Source: Winogradskyella wandonensis (GTDB taxonomy: Bacteria > Bacteroidota > Bacteroidia > Flavobacteriales > Flavobacteriaceae). Taken from it: 64,000 nucleotides of DNA. Under the pieces are notes generated by a model, which was not told the origin of the DNA, made no database searches, and worked only from the letters and a program-made list of their open reading frames with translations. Position 1 is the stretch's first letter. Each line of letters opens with the position of its first letter. Position numbers and translations under genes: made by a program. Positions 1 through 9,338 of this stretch are shown piece by piece. The DNA is taken from positions 23,947-87,946 of the forward strand of contig NZ_SMGI01000006.1 of NCBI RefSeq assembly GCF_004346845.1, given 5' to 3'.

Positions 1-71
1 CATTTACTTTAAGTAGGTAATTTTTCTTACGATTTTTCCCTTGATTATTCGTTTAATAATTTAAGATTGCT

Positions 72-734
72 ATGGAATTGAACTCATATATAGACCACAC
101 TTTATTAAAAGCTTCCGCTACTGAAAGAGAAATTATAAAACTATGCACAGAGGCAATTACTTACAATTTTTATTCGGTCTGTGTTAACAGTTGCTATGTG
201 CCTATCGCCAAGCAAGCACTAAAAGAAACGCCTGTAAATATTTGTACAGTAGTTGGGTTCCCTCTTGGAGCATCATCTACAGCTTCTAAAGTTTTTGAAG
301 CTAGGCAAGCTATTAAAGATGGTGCCACAGAGATTGATATGGTTATGAATATTGGCTTTATGAAGAGCAGGAACTACGTCGCAGTTTTAAAAGACATCAC
401 AGAAGTAAAAAAAGCCATTGGCAAAACACCACTGAAGGTTATTCTAGAAATCAGTGAACTTTCTAAAAACGAAATTGTGAGAGCTACGGAAATTTGTGTA
501 GATGCTAAAGTAGATTTTGTAAAAACATCTACAGGTTTCTCTAAAAGTGGCGCGACACTTACGGCTGTAAAAATTATAAAAAAGACATTAAAAGGTAAGG
601 CACAAATAAAAGCATCTGGCGGAATCAGAGACCGAGAAACAGCTCTTAAATATATCGAAGCTGGCGTAGACCGTATTGGCGCTTCTGCTGGTGTTGCAAT
701 GATTAATGACCAAGTTTCGTCTTCTACTTACTAA
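72..734 (+). CDS. deoC: deoxyribose-phosphate aldolase
   Basis: Class I aldolase of deoxynucleoside catabolism, cleaving 2-deoxyribose 5-phosphate to glyceraldehyde 3-phosphate and acetaldehyde in the cytoplasm. The 220-residue protein covers the short-type family. K151 in VKTSTGF matches the Schiff-base lysine and K180 in KASGGIR the second catalytic lysine; EIDMV (87-91) carries the conserved Asp, and RIGAS near residue 201 is the phosphate-binding end of the barrel. It sits 30 bases upstream of the purine nucleoside phosphorylase gene on the same strand, which fits one nucleoside-salvage transcription unit. I see no clear operator in the 71 bases before it. Confidence 0.95.
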   Translation: MELNSYIDHTLLKASATEREIIKLCTEAITYNFYSVCVNSCYVPIAKQALKETPVNICTVVGFPLGASSTASKVFEARQAIKDGATEIDMVMNIGFMKSRNYVAVLKDITEVKKAIGKTPLKVILEISELSKNEIVRATEICVDAKVDFVKTSTGFSKSGATLTAVKIIKKTLKGKAQIKASGGIRDRETALKYIEAGVDRIGASAGVAMINDQVSSSTY

Positions 735-764
735 GTATTTCAATTCTTTGTTTAACTTTATCGT

Positions 765-1463
765 ATGAGTGTACACATCGGTGCCAAAAAGGGTGATATT
801 GCAGAAACTATTTTACTACCAGGAGACCCTTTAAGAGCTAAATGGATAGCTGAGACGTTTTTTGAAAACCCCATTTGCTTCAACGAAATTAGGGGCATGT
901 ATGGCTACACAGGTATATATAATGGCAAACGCGTTTCTGCAATGGGAACCGGAATGGGCGTGCCAAGTATTTCTATTTATGCCAATGAATTGATAACCGA
1001 ATTTGGTGTGAAAAACCTAATTCGAGTTGGCAGCGCTGGTTCTTATCAGAAAGATGTAAAACTCAGAGATGTTGTTTTAGCAATGGCTGCATCTTCTACA
1101 TCTGGTGTTAACGAATTACGCTTTGGTGGTGCCGACTACGCTCCTACCGCAGATTTTGAGTTATTTATAAAAGCTGTCAACGCTGCAAAGCATAAAAATA
1201 TCCCAATCAAAGCTGGTAATGTTTTATCGTCTGATGAGTTTTATGAAGATAATATGGAATCTTACAAAAAATGGTCGAAATTCGGTGTTCTTTGTGTAGA
1301 AATGGAAGCCGCAGGACTTTACACTGTTGCGGCCAAGCACAATGCAAAAGCGCTAGCGATTCTTACCATTTCTGATTCTTTGGTATCTGGAGAACGCACA
1401 ACAAGTAAAGAGCGTGAAACGACCTTTAAGCAAATGATTGAAATTGCTTTAGAACTCGCTTAA
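765..1463 (+). CDS. deoD: purine-nucleoside phosphorylase, DeoD type
   Basis: Phosphorolysis of purine (deoxy)nucleosides to the free base and (deoxy)ribose 1-phosphate; the deoxyribose arm feeds the deoC product next door after phosphopentomutase action. The 232-residue length fits the hexameric DeoD family. Visible motifs are [11 protein letters not shown] (20-30), [10 protein letters not shown] (61-70), the nucleoside-binding VEMEA (178-182) and SDSL with the conserved Asp at 204, the same numbering as in E. coli DeoD. The gene starts with ATG 30 bases after deoC, so the two are probably co-transcribed. No anomalies seen. Confidence 0.95.
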   Translation: MSVHIGAKKGDIAETILLPGDPLRAKWIAETFFENPICFNEIRGMYGYTGIYNGKRVSAMGTGMGVPSISIYANELITEFGVKNLIRVGSAGSYQKDVKLRDVVLAMAASSTSGVNELRFGGADYAPTADFELFIKAVNAAKHKNIPIKAGNVLSSDEFYEDNMESYKKWSKFGVLCVEMEAAGLYTVAAKHNAKALAILTISDSLVSGERTTSKERETTFKQMIEIALELA

Positions 1464-1509
1464 GTCTCGTTTTTAACAAAGCTTTTAATTCCACATAAAA
1501 TTTCTAAAC

Positions 1510-1517
1510 TATATTTG
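1510..1517 (+). promoter_or_regulatory. Bacteroidota -7 box (TATATTTG)
   Basis: A perfect TAnnTTTG box lies 25 bases before the ATG of the exported phosphatase gene at 1543. This separates that gene from the deoC-deoD unit. No convincing -33 TTG is visible. Confidence 0.5.
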
Positions 1518-1542
1518 AAAGAATCTTTCATTCGATATAACC

Positions 1543-2430
1543 ATGAAATCAATCTTTACTTCCCTAGTATTACTATTCACATTTATAAGCTTTAGTCAAG
1601 ACTTATCTGATAAAGCTCAGATAGAAGTTACCTTAAATAATTATATAGATGGATTTTACCAGGGAGACACCTTAAAATTAAAAGCTGCCCTAAAACCAAG
1701 ACTCCATAAGTTTGGTTATTTAAAAGACAAGGAAACAGGAGACTACAACTATTATCAAGCGCTCCCTTACAAAAAGGCATTAGCTCTGGCACAATCTCTG
1801 AAAGACCAAGGCAAATTACGCACTGAAACAGAAATGCGAGGTGTTAAAGTTTTAGAAATTGCCAATCATATTGCTGCAGCTAGAGTGACTGGTACTTGGG
1901 GCATTGATTATGTTTTACTTTCTAAAGATGACGGAAAATGGATGATAGAACAAGTGATTTGGGAAGGTCCGTATCTAAAAGAATACAAAGAAGATACTAC
2001 AACCACCTATTACCTTATCCGTCATGCAGAAAAAGACCGTTCTGATAAGACTAACCGAAATCCTCATCTAACAGAAAAAGGTTTAAAACGTGCCGAAAAT
2101 TGGGCAACTGTGCTCAAAGATGTAAAGTTTGATGCTGTGTATTCTACAGACTATAATCGTACTAAAGAAACCGCATTACCAACTGCAAAGTCTCTTGGTT
2201 TAGAATTACAATTTTATGACCCACGTAATATGGATATGAAACAATTCATGAAAGATACCAAAGGAAAAACCGTATTAATTGTTGGTCATAGCAATACTAC
2301 ACCCATGTTTGCAAATGGATTACTGGGCGATAAAAAATACGATATGATGGACGATAATAACAATGGCGGTCTTTACATAGTAACTATGACGAACACTGAT
2401 GTTTCATCAATGCTTTTACAAGTCGATTAA
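1543..2430 (+). CDS. exported NTF2-like / histidine phosphatase fusion
   Basis: Two-domain secreted protein of 295 residues. Residues 1-19 are a signal peptide ending in SFSQ. Residues 20-145 resemble the NTF2-like putative lumazine-binding fold (helical start, DGFYQGDTLKLKAAL, then VTGTWGIDYVLLSKDDGKW). From 155 there is a phosphoglycerate-mutase-like histidine phosphatase: the core is RHA (160-162, usually RHG) with phospho-accepting H161, R206 in TDYNRTKETA, and the second histidine in VGHSN (247-251). A phosphohydrolase role in the periplasm is likely; the substrate is unknown. The last 15 bases overlap the 3' end of the convergent lipoprotein gene. Confidence 0.8.
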   Translation: MKSIFTSLVLLFTFISFSQDLSDKAQIEVTLNNYIDGFYQGDTLKLKAALKPRLHKFGYLKDKETGDYNYYQALPYKKALALAQSLKDQGKLRTETEMRGVKVLEIANHIAAARVTGTWGIDYVLLSKDDGKWMIEQVIWEGPYLKEYKEDTTTTYYLIRHAEKDRSDKTNRNPHLTEKGLKRAENWATVLKDVKFDAVYSTDYNRTKETALPTAKSLGLELQFYDPRNMDMKQFMKDTKGKTVLIVGHSNTTPMFANGLLGDKKYDMMDDNNNGGLYIVTMTNTDVSSMLLQVD

Positions 2431-3189
2431 ATCGACCTCAACATTTTCTAATTCAATTTTGGAAAGTAGTTTTAACTTATTGCTATCAAAAGCTTTTGCT
2501 AAATCTTGAAGCTTTATTTCGGGATTATCACTCTTATAATTATTGTAATCCGCAAAGCGTAAGCCATTAACGTAACGCTCATTAAAGGCTTCACGAAAAC
2601 GCATGCCTTTTCCGTCATCTTCGTTGTATGAGTAAGCTAAATAATCTGGTTTAAAAGTCGCTTTATTTATCCAATAGATAAAGACATCTTCGTAATCTTC
2701 GCCACCGCCTTCTTTGTCAAAAGTCACTTCAATTCTATAATAGTCTACTCCTTTTATTTGCTCCTCGCCTATTAATTTTTTATTCACGGCTTGGTCATTT
2801 AAGCCATGAGGTAAAACAGAGAAGTAATGTACGGAGTTTACTGAAGCTGTATATTTCGCAATCATAGAATCAGCAACTTTCACTTGTTGCATATTAATGT
2901 ATCGCCTAAAACCTTCGTTCTTTAAAATATCTAAAATAGAATCTTTGTTATCATCAACTTTAAAACGTGTGTAACGAAACTTTCCTTCAGTGCGTATAGC
3001 AGTATACCTGTGGTCTCTAAATACAAACTTGATCGTCGAAGAATCAAACTTCTCTCCCCCAGCAACTTCAATTGATTTGTCAATTATTTCATTAGCCGTC
3101 AAAGACTCCGCTTCAGCTTTGGAGTTTTCATTCTTACAGTTATAAAACAATAGAAGTATTAATAAAATCTGTAAATATTTCATTTTCAA
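2416..3189 (-). CDS. putative lipoprotein, DUF6503-like
   Basis: 257-residue protein starting with a lipoprotein signal (hydrophobic LQILLILLLFYNC, lipid-modified Cys at 18), so it is probably anchored in the outer membrane or facing the periplasm. The body has alternating charged and hydrophobic segments (GEEQIKGVDYYRIEVTF, EDVFIYWINKATFKPDYLAY) like the LolA/LolB-like beta sheets of the flavobacterial DUF6503 group; this family name is from memory. No catalytic motif is seen. It is convergent with the NTF2/phosphatase gene and overlaps it by 15 bases, leaving no room for an intergenic terminator. Confidence 0.65.
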   Translation of the reverse strand: MKMKYLQILLILLLFYNCKNENSKAEAESLTANEIIDKSIEVAGGEKFDSSTIKFVFRDHRYTAIRTEGKFRYTRFKVDDNKDSILDILKNEGFRRYINMQQVKVADSMIAKYTASVNSVHYFSVLPHGLNDQAVNKKLIGEEQIKGVDYYRIEVTFDKEGGGEDYEDVFIYWINKATFKPDYLAYSYNEDDGKGMRFREAFNERYVNGLRFADYNNYKSDNPEIKLQDLAKAFDSNKLKLLSKIELENVEVDLIDL

Positions 3190-3285
3190 AATTTGAATTT
3201 TGTAGTCGTAAAATTAGGGATATGATTACATAATTAAATGCAATAAACTTTTTAATTATAACTTTTCACTTATAACTTTTAAAAC

Positions 3286-3293
3286 TAAATTTG
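3286..3293 (+). promoter_or_regulatory. Bacteroidota -7 box (TAAATTTG) of smpB
   Basis: A perfect TAnnTTTG whose final G is only 7 bases before the smpB ATG at 3300. Transcription would start on or very near the start codon (leaderless). The box overlaps an in-frame TTG at 3291, which argues against that upstream start. Confidence 0.6.
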
Positions 3294-3299
3294 TCCTTT

Positions 3300-3758
3300 A
3301 TGCAACAGAAGATTAACATACTCAACAAAAAGGCTAAATTCCAGTACGAGATATTGGATAAATATACTGCTGGAATTGTTTTAACAGGAACGGAAATAAA
3401 GTCTATCCGCGCCAGTAAAGCTTCTATTGCTGAGAGTTTTTGTGAATTTAATCAGCAGGGTGAACTCTTCGTAGTTAATATGACTATTGAAGAGTATGCT
3501 TTTGGAAACTACTACAACCATAAACCGAAGGCAGAACGTAAACTTCTACTCAATAAACGCGAACTAAAAAAGCTAGAGAAAGAAGTAAATATTAAAGGAA
3601 ATGCCATTATTCCGTTACGCTTGTTTATAAATGAAAAAGGTCTGGCAAAACTTATAATCGCTCTAGCAAAAGGTAAGAAACTCTACGATAAGCGCGAAAC
3701 TATAAAAGACCGTGATAACAAGCGTAATCTAGACCGCATTAGGAAAAATTTCCGATAA
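3300..3758 (+). CDS. smpB: SsrA-binding protein SmpB
   Basis: tmRNA partner in trans-translation, bringing ssrA RNA to stalled ribosomes. From ATG 3300 the protein has 152 residues, the normal family length, and begins with [19 protein letters not shown] followed by the OB-fold motif [18 protein letters not shown]. The ending [16 protein letters not shown] plus a basic tail is the conserved C-terminal segment that enters the decoding site. An in-frame TTG at 3291 would add three residues but lies inside the promoter box, so the ATG was chosen. The tmRNA gene itself is not recognised in this window. Confidence 0.95.
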   Translation: MQQKINILNKKAKFQYEILDKYTAGIVLTGTEIKSIRASKASIAESFCEFNQQGELFVVNMTIEEYAFGNYYNHKPKAERKLLLNKRELKKLEKEVNIKGNAIIPLRLFINEKGLAKLIIALAKGKKLYDKRETIKDRDNKRNLDRIRKNFR

Positions 3759-3871
3759 CTTTAGGAAATTTCTAACGTTACTTCGTAGACAATTCAGCTA
3801 TGTTTGATTTATCCTAGACAACCTTTTTTACAAAATGTGCGTCTATACTAACAAACCATCAATTAAAAAAT

Positions 3872-6331
3872 ATGCAAAAATCTCTACTTTCAATTCTATT
3901 CTTTTTTATTTCATTCATAGCCTTCCCGCAAATCAAAGGGAACATAACTGATAGCAAAAACCAAGCACTTCCGTTTGTAAATGTATTTATAGAAAACACC
4001 TACAAAGGGACGACCACCAACGACGCTGGTTATTACGAGCTAAATGTTACTGAGAAAAAAAGCTACAATCTGGTGTTTCAGTATTTGGGTTATAAAACCG
4101 TTAAAAAAACTGTAAACGTTACAGAACTGCCTTTTAATTTAGATATCACTCTAGAAGAAGAAAACGTATCTCTAGATGAAGTGGTTATTAATGCTGAAGA
4201 AAATCCAGCAAATATCATTATGCGTCAAGTCATTGCAAAACGAAAAGAAAATCTTGAAAAGATAGAAAGCTTTAAAGCAGATTTCTATTCTCGTGGTTTA
4301 ATGCGAATAAAAGATGCGCCTGAGAAATTTTTTGGACAAGAGGTAGAAATTGAAGGTTTAGACTCTACACGTAGCGGTATTCTTTACTTATCCGAAACTA
4401 TTTCAAAGATTCAATATTTAAGACCAGACCGTCTTAAAGAAAAGATAACCGCGTCTAAAGTTAGTGGCGATAATAATGGCTTTAGCTTCAATAATGCGCA
4501 AGATGTAGATTTCAACTTATACAACAACACTATTTCTTTGGGTAACGAAATTATTTCACCTATTGCCAATAATGCCTTTGGATACTACCGTTACAATCTA
4601 GATGGTGTTTTCTATGATGACCGCGGTAATCTTATTAATAAAATAAAAGTAACGCCTAAGCGAGAGAACGACCCCATTTTTTCGGGTTACTTATATATAG
4701 TCGAAGACCAATGGACGCTTTACGCAGTCGAGTTAGATATCACAGGTGAGCAAGCTCGCATTCCTGTTGCAGATATCATTACACTAAAACAAAATTTTTC
4801 GTATTCTGAAGCTGATGATATTTGGGCTTTAATTTCTCAAAGTATTGACTTTAGTTATGGCTTGTTTGGTATTAAAGGTGATGGTCGTTTTACAGCCGTT
4901 TATAGTAATTACGAATTTAATTTACCTCTCACCAAGAAAGATTTTGGGCGTGAATTGGTGGCTTTTGAAAGTGAAGCCAATAAAAAGGATTCCTTATTCT
5001 GGAATAAAATTAGACCAGTACCACTCACCAGCGAAGAAACTAAAGATTACATAAAAAAGGATAGTATACAGCTTGTAAAAGAATCGAAACCATACCTAGA
5101 CTCTGTAGATAGAGTTCGGAATAAATTTAAGCTTGGTAACCTATTGGGGTATACTTACCAAAACTCTCATAAAGATTATAGCTTTGGTTTTGACATCCCA
5201 ATTACGGAGTCCTCTTTTAATACAGTTCAAGGTTGGAATGCAAATGCCAATGTTTTTTACAGAAAAAGTTATGATGAATTCAGACGCTACTTCTCTGCAA
5301 CGGCAAATTTCAATTATGGTTTTTCGGACGACAGATTAAGAGCTACGGGTGTTTTAACTTACAAATTTAATAATGTTAGCCGTGCATTTGTAAGTCTAGC
5401 TGGTGGAGTTACAGTGAACCAATTTAATCCTTCAAACCCCATTTCTAATGCGGAAAACACCGTTGCTTCACTTGGGTTCAACGAAAATTATATGAAGTTA
5501 TACGAACGTCAATTCATACAAGCTGGTTATTCTGAGGAGTTATTCAACGGTTTTAGAATCAATTCAAATTTAAGCTACGAAAGACGAAATGCCCTTTTTA
5601 ATACTACAGACCAAACTTTTTATCCAGATAGTAATAAACCATACACAAGCAATAATCCGTTAAATGAAACAGCATTTGGTATTGCACCTTTTGAAAATCA
5701 TAATATCTTTAAGTTTAATCTTTCAGCAAGAATCAATTTTGGTCAGAATTACTTGAGTTATCCAGATAGTAAATTCAATATTTCTAATAACAAATATCCA
5801 ACACTTGTTTTAGGTTACGAAAAAGGATTTGGTGCTACAAACAATGACTACAACTTTGACCAAATTAAAGCGCGCTTATATCAGTCTTTTAATATTGGCA
5901 ACAAAGGTCGTTTTGGGTATAATATTAGAACCGGAAAGTTCTTTAATGCTGATGATATTGCCTTTATGGATTTTCAACATTTTAATGGAAATCAAATAAA
6001 CTTTAGCCGTCGTGGAAGCTACACCAATGTCTTTAATAATCTTGGATATTATGACTTAAGTACAAACGACAGCTACTTAGAAATGCATGCAGAACACGAT
6101 TTTAATGGCTTTATCCTAGGTAAAATTCCGCTATTGAATAAATTGAACTTTAACCTTGTTGTTGGTGCGCATAACCTAGCAACTCCAGATAACAAACCAT
6201 ATCAAGAATTTTCAATAGGACTTGATAATATTGGTTGGGGAAAATGGCGTTTCCTACGATTTGATTATATTAGGTCTTACCAAAACGGCTATCAAGGTGA
6301 TGCCTTTGTGTTTGGACTCAAATTTTTCTAA
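3872..6331 (+). CDS. DUF5686/carboxypeptidase-regulatory-like outer-membrane protein
   Basis: 819-residue exported protein. Residues 1-20 form a signal peptide (SFIAFPQ end). Residues 21-105 are a CarboxypepD_reg-like beta sandwich (GNITDSKNQALPFVNVFIEN, then GTTTNDAGYYELNV). The remainder matches the DUF5686 type: IIMRQVIAKRKENLEKIESF marks its start, and the last half is rich in alternating aromatic beta-strand segments ending in the C-terminal Phe (FGLKFF), as expected for an outer-membrane barrel. The function is unknown; the group is common in Bacteroidota and not tied to a known substrate. It stands alone between smpB and a repeat-bearing gap. Confidence 0.85.
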   Translation: MQKSLLSILFFFISFIAFPQIKGNITDSKNQALPFVNVFIENTYKGTTTNDAGYYELNVTEKKSYNLVFQYLGYKTVKKTVNVTELPFNLDITLEEENVSLDEVVINAEENPANIIMRQVIAKRKENLEKIESFKADFYSRGLMRIKDAPEKFFGQEVEIEGLDSTRSGILYLSETISKIQYLRPDRLKEKITASKVSGDNNGFSFNNAQDVDFNLYNNTISLGNEIISPIANNAFGYYRYNLDGVFYDDRGNLINKIKVTPKRENDPIFSGYLYIVEDQWTLYAVELDITGEQARIPVADIITLKQNFSYSEADDIWALISQSIDFSYGLFGIKGDGRFTAVYSNYEFNLPLTKKDFGRELVAFESEANKKDSLFWNKIRPVPLTSEETKDYIKKDSIQLVKESKPYLDSVDRVRNKFKLGNLLGYTYQNSHKDYSFGFDIPITESSFNTVQGWNANANVFYRKSYDEFRRYFSATANFNYGFSDDRLRATGVLTYKFNNVSRAFVSLAGGVTVNQFNPSNPISNAENTVASLGFNENYMKLYERQFIQAGYSEELFNGFRINSNLSYERRNALFNTTDQTFYPDSNKPYTSNNPLNETAFGIAPFENHNIFKFNLSARINFGQNYLSYPDSKFNISNNKYPTLVLGYEKGFGATNNDYNFDQIKARLYQSFNIGNKGRFGYNIRTGKFFNADDIAFMDFQHFNGNQINFSRRGSYTNVFNNLGYYDLSTNDSYLEMHAEHDFNGFILGKIPLLNKLNFNLVVGAHNLATPDNKPYQEFSIGLDNIGWGKWRFLRFDYIRSYQNGYQGDAFVFGLKFF

Positions 6332-6349
6332 AATATGACGCTCAATCTC

Positions 6350-6420
6350 GACACGAATAGCACAAATTTTCACTAATTTAAACTCAATTATTATTCGTGT
6401 TTATTAGAACCATTCGTGTC
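6350..6420. repeat. intergenic inverted repeat, CACGAAT/ATTCGTG type
   Basis: GACACGAAT at 6350-6358 is the exact reverse complement of ATTCGTGTC at 6412-6420, and a further ATTCGTGT copy lies at 6393-6400. The sequence between is AT-rich. From memory this resembles a palindromic intergenic repeat scattered in many Bacteroidota genomes. It fills the 108-base gap between two plus-strand genes. Confidence 0.6.
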
Positions 6421-6439
6421 CAACTAAAAATCATATAAA

Positions 6440-6961
6440 ATGAAAAAAATATCATTTCTATTCCTCATTTTTCTTCTGAATTGTTATTCTCAAGAAACAG
6501 AAACTCCTGACTACTTAAAAAACGTAGCCACGCTAGATAATACAATCGAGACCTTATATAAAGTTATTTCTGGAGATAAAGGTGTTGAACGCAATTGGGA
6601 GTTGTTCAAGCATTTATTTCACCCAAACGCAAAATTAATTCCTACAGGCAAAAATAAAGATGGCGAAACTATTGCGCGCTACATGACACCTGATGACTAT
6701 ATAAAAACCTCTGGAAAATGGCTTTTAGAAAATGGTTTTCATGAAGTTGAGATAAGCCGTAAAACAAATAGTTTTGGTCATATTACCCAAGTATTCAGTA
6801 CTTACGAATCGTTTAGAAATAAGACAGACACTACACCATTTATGCGAGGCATTAACAGTATTCAATTACTAAACGACGGCAAACGTTGGTGGATTGTAAA
6901 CATTTACTGGATGCAAGAATCGGAGTCTTTTCCAATTCCCGAAAAATATCTTTCTAATTAA
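6440..6961 (+). CDS. exported NTF2-like protein
   Basis: 173 residues with an N-terminal signal sequence (hydrophobic FLFLIFLLNC, then SQETETP; the Cys at 15 could make it a lipoprotein although the -1 Asn is unusual). The rest looks like an NTF2-like/DUF4440-type fold: VISGDKGVERNWELFKHLF, then a beta-rich stretch VFSTYESFRNKTDTTPFMR and the terminal INSIQLLNDGKRWWIVNIYW. These sheets often form small-molecule pockets, but no catalytic residue can be named. It lies just after a palindromic repeat and 77 bases before the peptidase gene. Confidence 0.65.
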   Translation: MKKISFLFLIFLLNCYSQETETPDYLKNVATLDNTIETLYKVISGDKGVERNWELFKHLFHPNAKLIPTGKNKDGETIARYMTPDDYIKTSGKWLLENGFHEVEISRKTNSFGHITQVFSTYESFRNKTDTTPFMRGINSIQLLNDGKRWWIVNIYWMQESESFPIPEKYLSN

Positions 6962-7038
6962 TGTTAATAAAATTGAATAATTTGGCGGTTGATGGATTAA
7001 GTTCTTAATTTTAGCAAAATTGATTTTTATTCTCGACT

Positions 7039-8862
7039 ATGAAGTTATTTACATTTACTAAAGCGGCTATTCTATTTGCTTTAGTTTTCTCATTAACAAC
7101 AACCTCTCAAGAAAAAGCAACACCAATTTTTAAAGACGGTGAAGCTCAAATTGTAAAAGCCTTTAGTAATCCTAAAGATTGGTTACGCCATGATTTATGG
7201 GTAGAAACCGAATTTGACACCGATGGTGATGGCGAGTTAGACCGTATGCATGTGTCGGTAACACGACCAAACCAAACCGAAACCGAAGGTTTACAACTTC
7301 CTGTTATCTATGTAACAAGCCCATATTTTGCCGGAGTTGCTGCAGATGCTCCAGGAACTATGTGGAATGTAAAACACGAACTTGGAGAAATCGGAGAAGA
7401 ACGCTTTCATCCAGAAGTAAAGCGTCGTGGAAAACGCCCAATTATTTCAAACTCACATATCAGAAAATGGGTGCCAAGAGGTTATATCGTCGTGCATTCA
7501 TCATCCCCAGGAACAGGATTATCTGATGGCGCACCAACTATTGGCGGACTTAATGAAGAATTAGCTCCAAAGGCAGTTATTCAATGGCTAACTGGAAAGA
7601 GAAAAGGCTATACAGAACGTAACGGAACCGAAGAAATAAAAGCCTATTGGTCAACTGGTAAAGTTGGAATGACAGGAACTTCATACAACGGTACTTTGCC
7701 TCTAGCTGCTGCAACTACTGGTGTAGACGGTTTAGAAGTGATAATTCCAATTGCACCAAATACATCATACTATCATTATTACCGTTCTAATGGTTTGGTG
7801 CGTTCGCCAGGCGGATATCTAGGTGAAGATATCGATGTACTTTATGATTTTGTGCATAGTGGAGATGAAGACAAACGCGCCTACAACAACAAAACCGTTC
7901 GAGATACGGAAATGATAAATGGTATGGACCGACAAACTGGTGACATGAATGATTTTTGGTACAATCGTGATTATTTACCAAAAATGAAAAACATGAAAGC
8001 AGCCATGCTAATGTCTCATGGATTTAACGATTGGAATGTTATGCCAGAACACAGCTATCGTATCTACATGAAGGCTAAAGAAATGGGATTACCAACGGCG
8101 ATTTATTACCATCAAAACGGTCATGGTGGACCACCACCTGTTTCTACGATGAATAAATGGTTTACAAAATACTTACACGGTATTGATAATGGTATAGAAA
8201 ATGAAGAAAACAAAGCCTATATCGTAAGAGAAGATGATAAAAGGGATGAACCTACGGCCTATAAAGATTATCCAAATCCTGAAGCTGAGGATGTGACGTT
8301 AAATTTAACTTCAGGAGGAAATAAAGTAGGCGGCTTAACAACGTCTAAAGGAAACAAAGGAACCGAAGTCTTAGTGGATGACGTTAGTTTTAATTGGAAA
8401 GATTTAGCAAAAGCTGAAACCTCTAAAAACCGCTTACTCTACGTCACATCGCCGTTAAAAGATGACTTGCATATTTCTGGAGTACCAAAAGTGAGTGTAA
8501 CGCTTTCTAGCAATAAATCGGCTGCTAATCTCTCTGTGTATTTATTGTCTTTGCCTTTAGAAAATGGTAAAATTACCAATGACTTAATCACAAGAAGCTG
8601 GGCTGACCCAAAAAATTACAAATCATTAACTAATGAAGAAGCTTTAAAGCCTAGCAAATTCTACACGGTAAACTTCGATTTGCAACCAGATGACCAAATC
8701 ATTAGAAAAGGACAACAAATAGCATTAATGATTTTTAGTAGCGACCCTGAATTTACACTGCATCCAAAACCTGGAACAGAATTAAGCATTAAATTAGATA
8801 AAACATCGATTACGCTTCCTGTTGTTGGCGGAAAGGATGCTTTGGAAAAAGCTTTAAATTAA
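7039..8862 (+). CDS. S15 family X-Pro dipeptidyl-peptidase / CocE-like hydrolase
   Basis: 607-residue exported alpha/beta hydrolase that probably removes Xaa-Pro dipeptides from peptides, or hydrolyses acyl esters as CocE does, in the periplasm. A signal peptide covers about 1-23. The nucleophile motif GTSYNG places the serine at 215; the probable acid is D331 in GFNDWNV and the base H362 in QNGHGGPP. After residue 400 comes the beta-sandwich of the X-Pro C-terminal domain (LYVTSPLKDDLHISGVPKV and the terminal IRKGQQIALMIFSSDPEF). A small lipoprotein gene follows after 4 bases, suggesting one transcript. Confidence 0.9.
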   Translation: MKLFTFTKAAILFALVFSLTTTSQEKATPIFKDGEAQIVKAFSNPKDWLRHDLWVETEFDTDGDGELDRMHVSVTRPNQTETEGLQLPVIYVTSPYFAGVAADAPGTMWNVKHELGEIGEERFHPEVKRRGKRPIISNSHIRKWVPRGYIVVHSSSPGTGLSDGAPTIGGLNEELAPKAVIQWLTGKRKGYTERNGTEEIKAYWSTGKVGMTGTSYNGTLPLAAATTGVDGLEVIIPIAPNTSYYHYYRSNGLVRSPGGYLGEDIDVLYDFVHSGDEDKRAYNNKTVRDTEMINGMDRQTGDMNDFWYNRDYLPKMKNMKAAMLMSHGFNDWNVMPEHSYRIYMKAKEMGLPTAIYYHQNGHGGPPPVSTMNKWFTKYLHGIDNGIENEENKAYIVREDDKRDEPTAYKDYPNPEAEDVTLNLTSGGNKVGGLTTSKGNKGTEVLVDDVSFNWKDLAKAETSKNRLLYVTSPLKDDLHISGVPKVSVTLSSNKSAANLSVYLLSLPLENGKITNDLITRSWADPKNYKSLTNEEALKPSKFYTVNFDLQPDDQIIRKGQQIALMIFSSDPEFTLHPKPGTELSIKLDKTSITLPVVGGKDALEKALN

Positions 8863-8866
8863 GACA

Positions 8867-9337
8867 ATGAAGTGTTTGAAATTTATAGTTCTATTTTGTT
8901 TTCTAGGACAAATGTATAGTTGTAATAATGAGAACGAAACAAGTGATTCGACTTCAATTCAAATTGGAAATTATATTTTCAATTTTCCATCTAAATTTAA
9001 GTTAGAAGAACAACAAGGGATTGATTCTTATGTTGGAAATATAAATGGTTCAGGTATATCTATATTTTTCGATTATGGATGGTATACAGGACCTGTAAAT
9101 AATCCAAGTTTAAATCAATATATAGTTAATGAAGATGAAATCAGTGGTCATTACAGGCAAATTGTAAAGTCTATAAACTCAGAGTCAAATTCTATTAGAA
9201 TTCATCTATACAACATAAGTGAAGCCCTTGAAAATCCTCTAGAAACTAATTCATTAACCATGTATGCAAATCAACTGAGTATTTCTCAACAAGAAATGCT
9301 AGACGAAGTTTTTAATAATGTCATTATAGTAGAATAG
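8867..9337 (+). CDS. small putative lipoprotein, unknown function
   Basis: 156-residue protein with a lipoprotein signal (LKFIVLFCFLGQMYSC; Cys at 19) followed by an acidic NNENETSD linker, typical of surface-exposed or outer-membrane lipoproteins in Bacteroidota. The mature part has short beta-strand-like segments (IQIGNYIFNFPSKFKLEEQQ, ISIFFDYGWYTGP). I do not recognise a family. It begins 4 bases after the peptidase stop, so it is probably expressed with it, and its end is one base from the end of the convergent pcm gene. Confidence 0.6.
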   Translation: MKCLKFIVLFCFLGQMYSCNNENETSDSTSIQIGNYIFNFPSKFKLEEQQGIDSYVGNINGSGISIFFDYGWYTGPVNNPSLNQYIVNEDEISGHYRQIVKSINSESNSIRIHLYNISEALENPLETNSLTMYANQLSISQQEMLDEVFNNVIIVE

Positions 9338-9338
9338 G

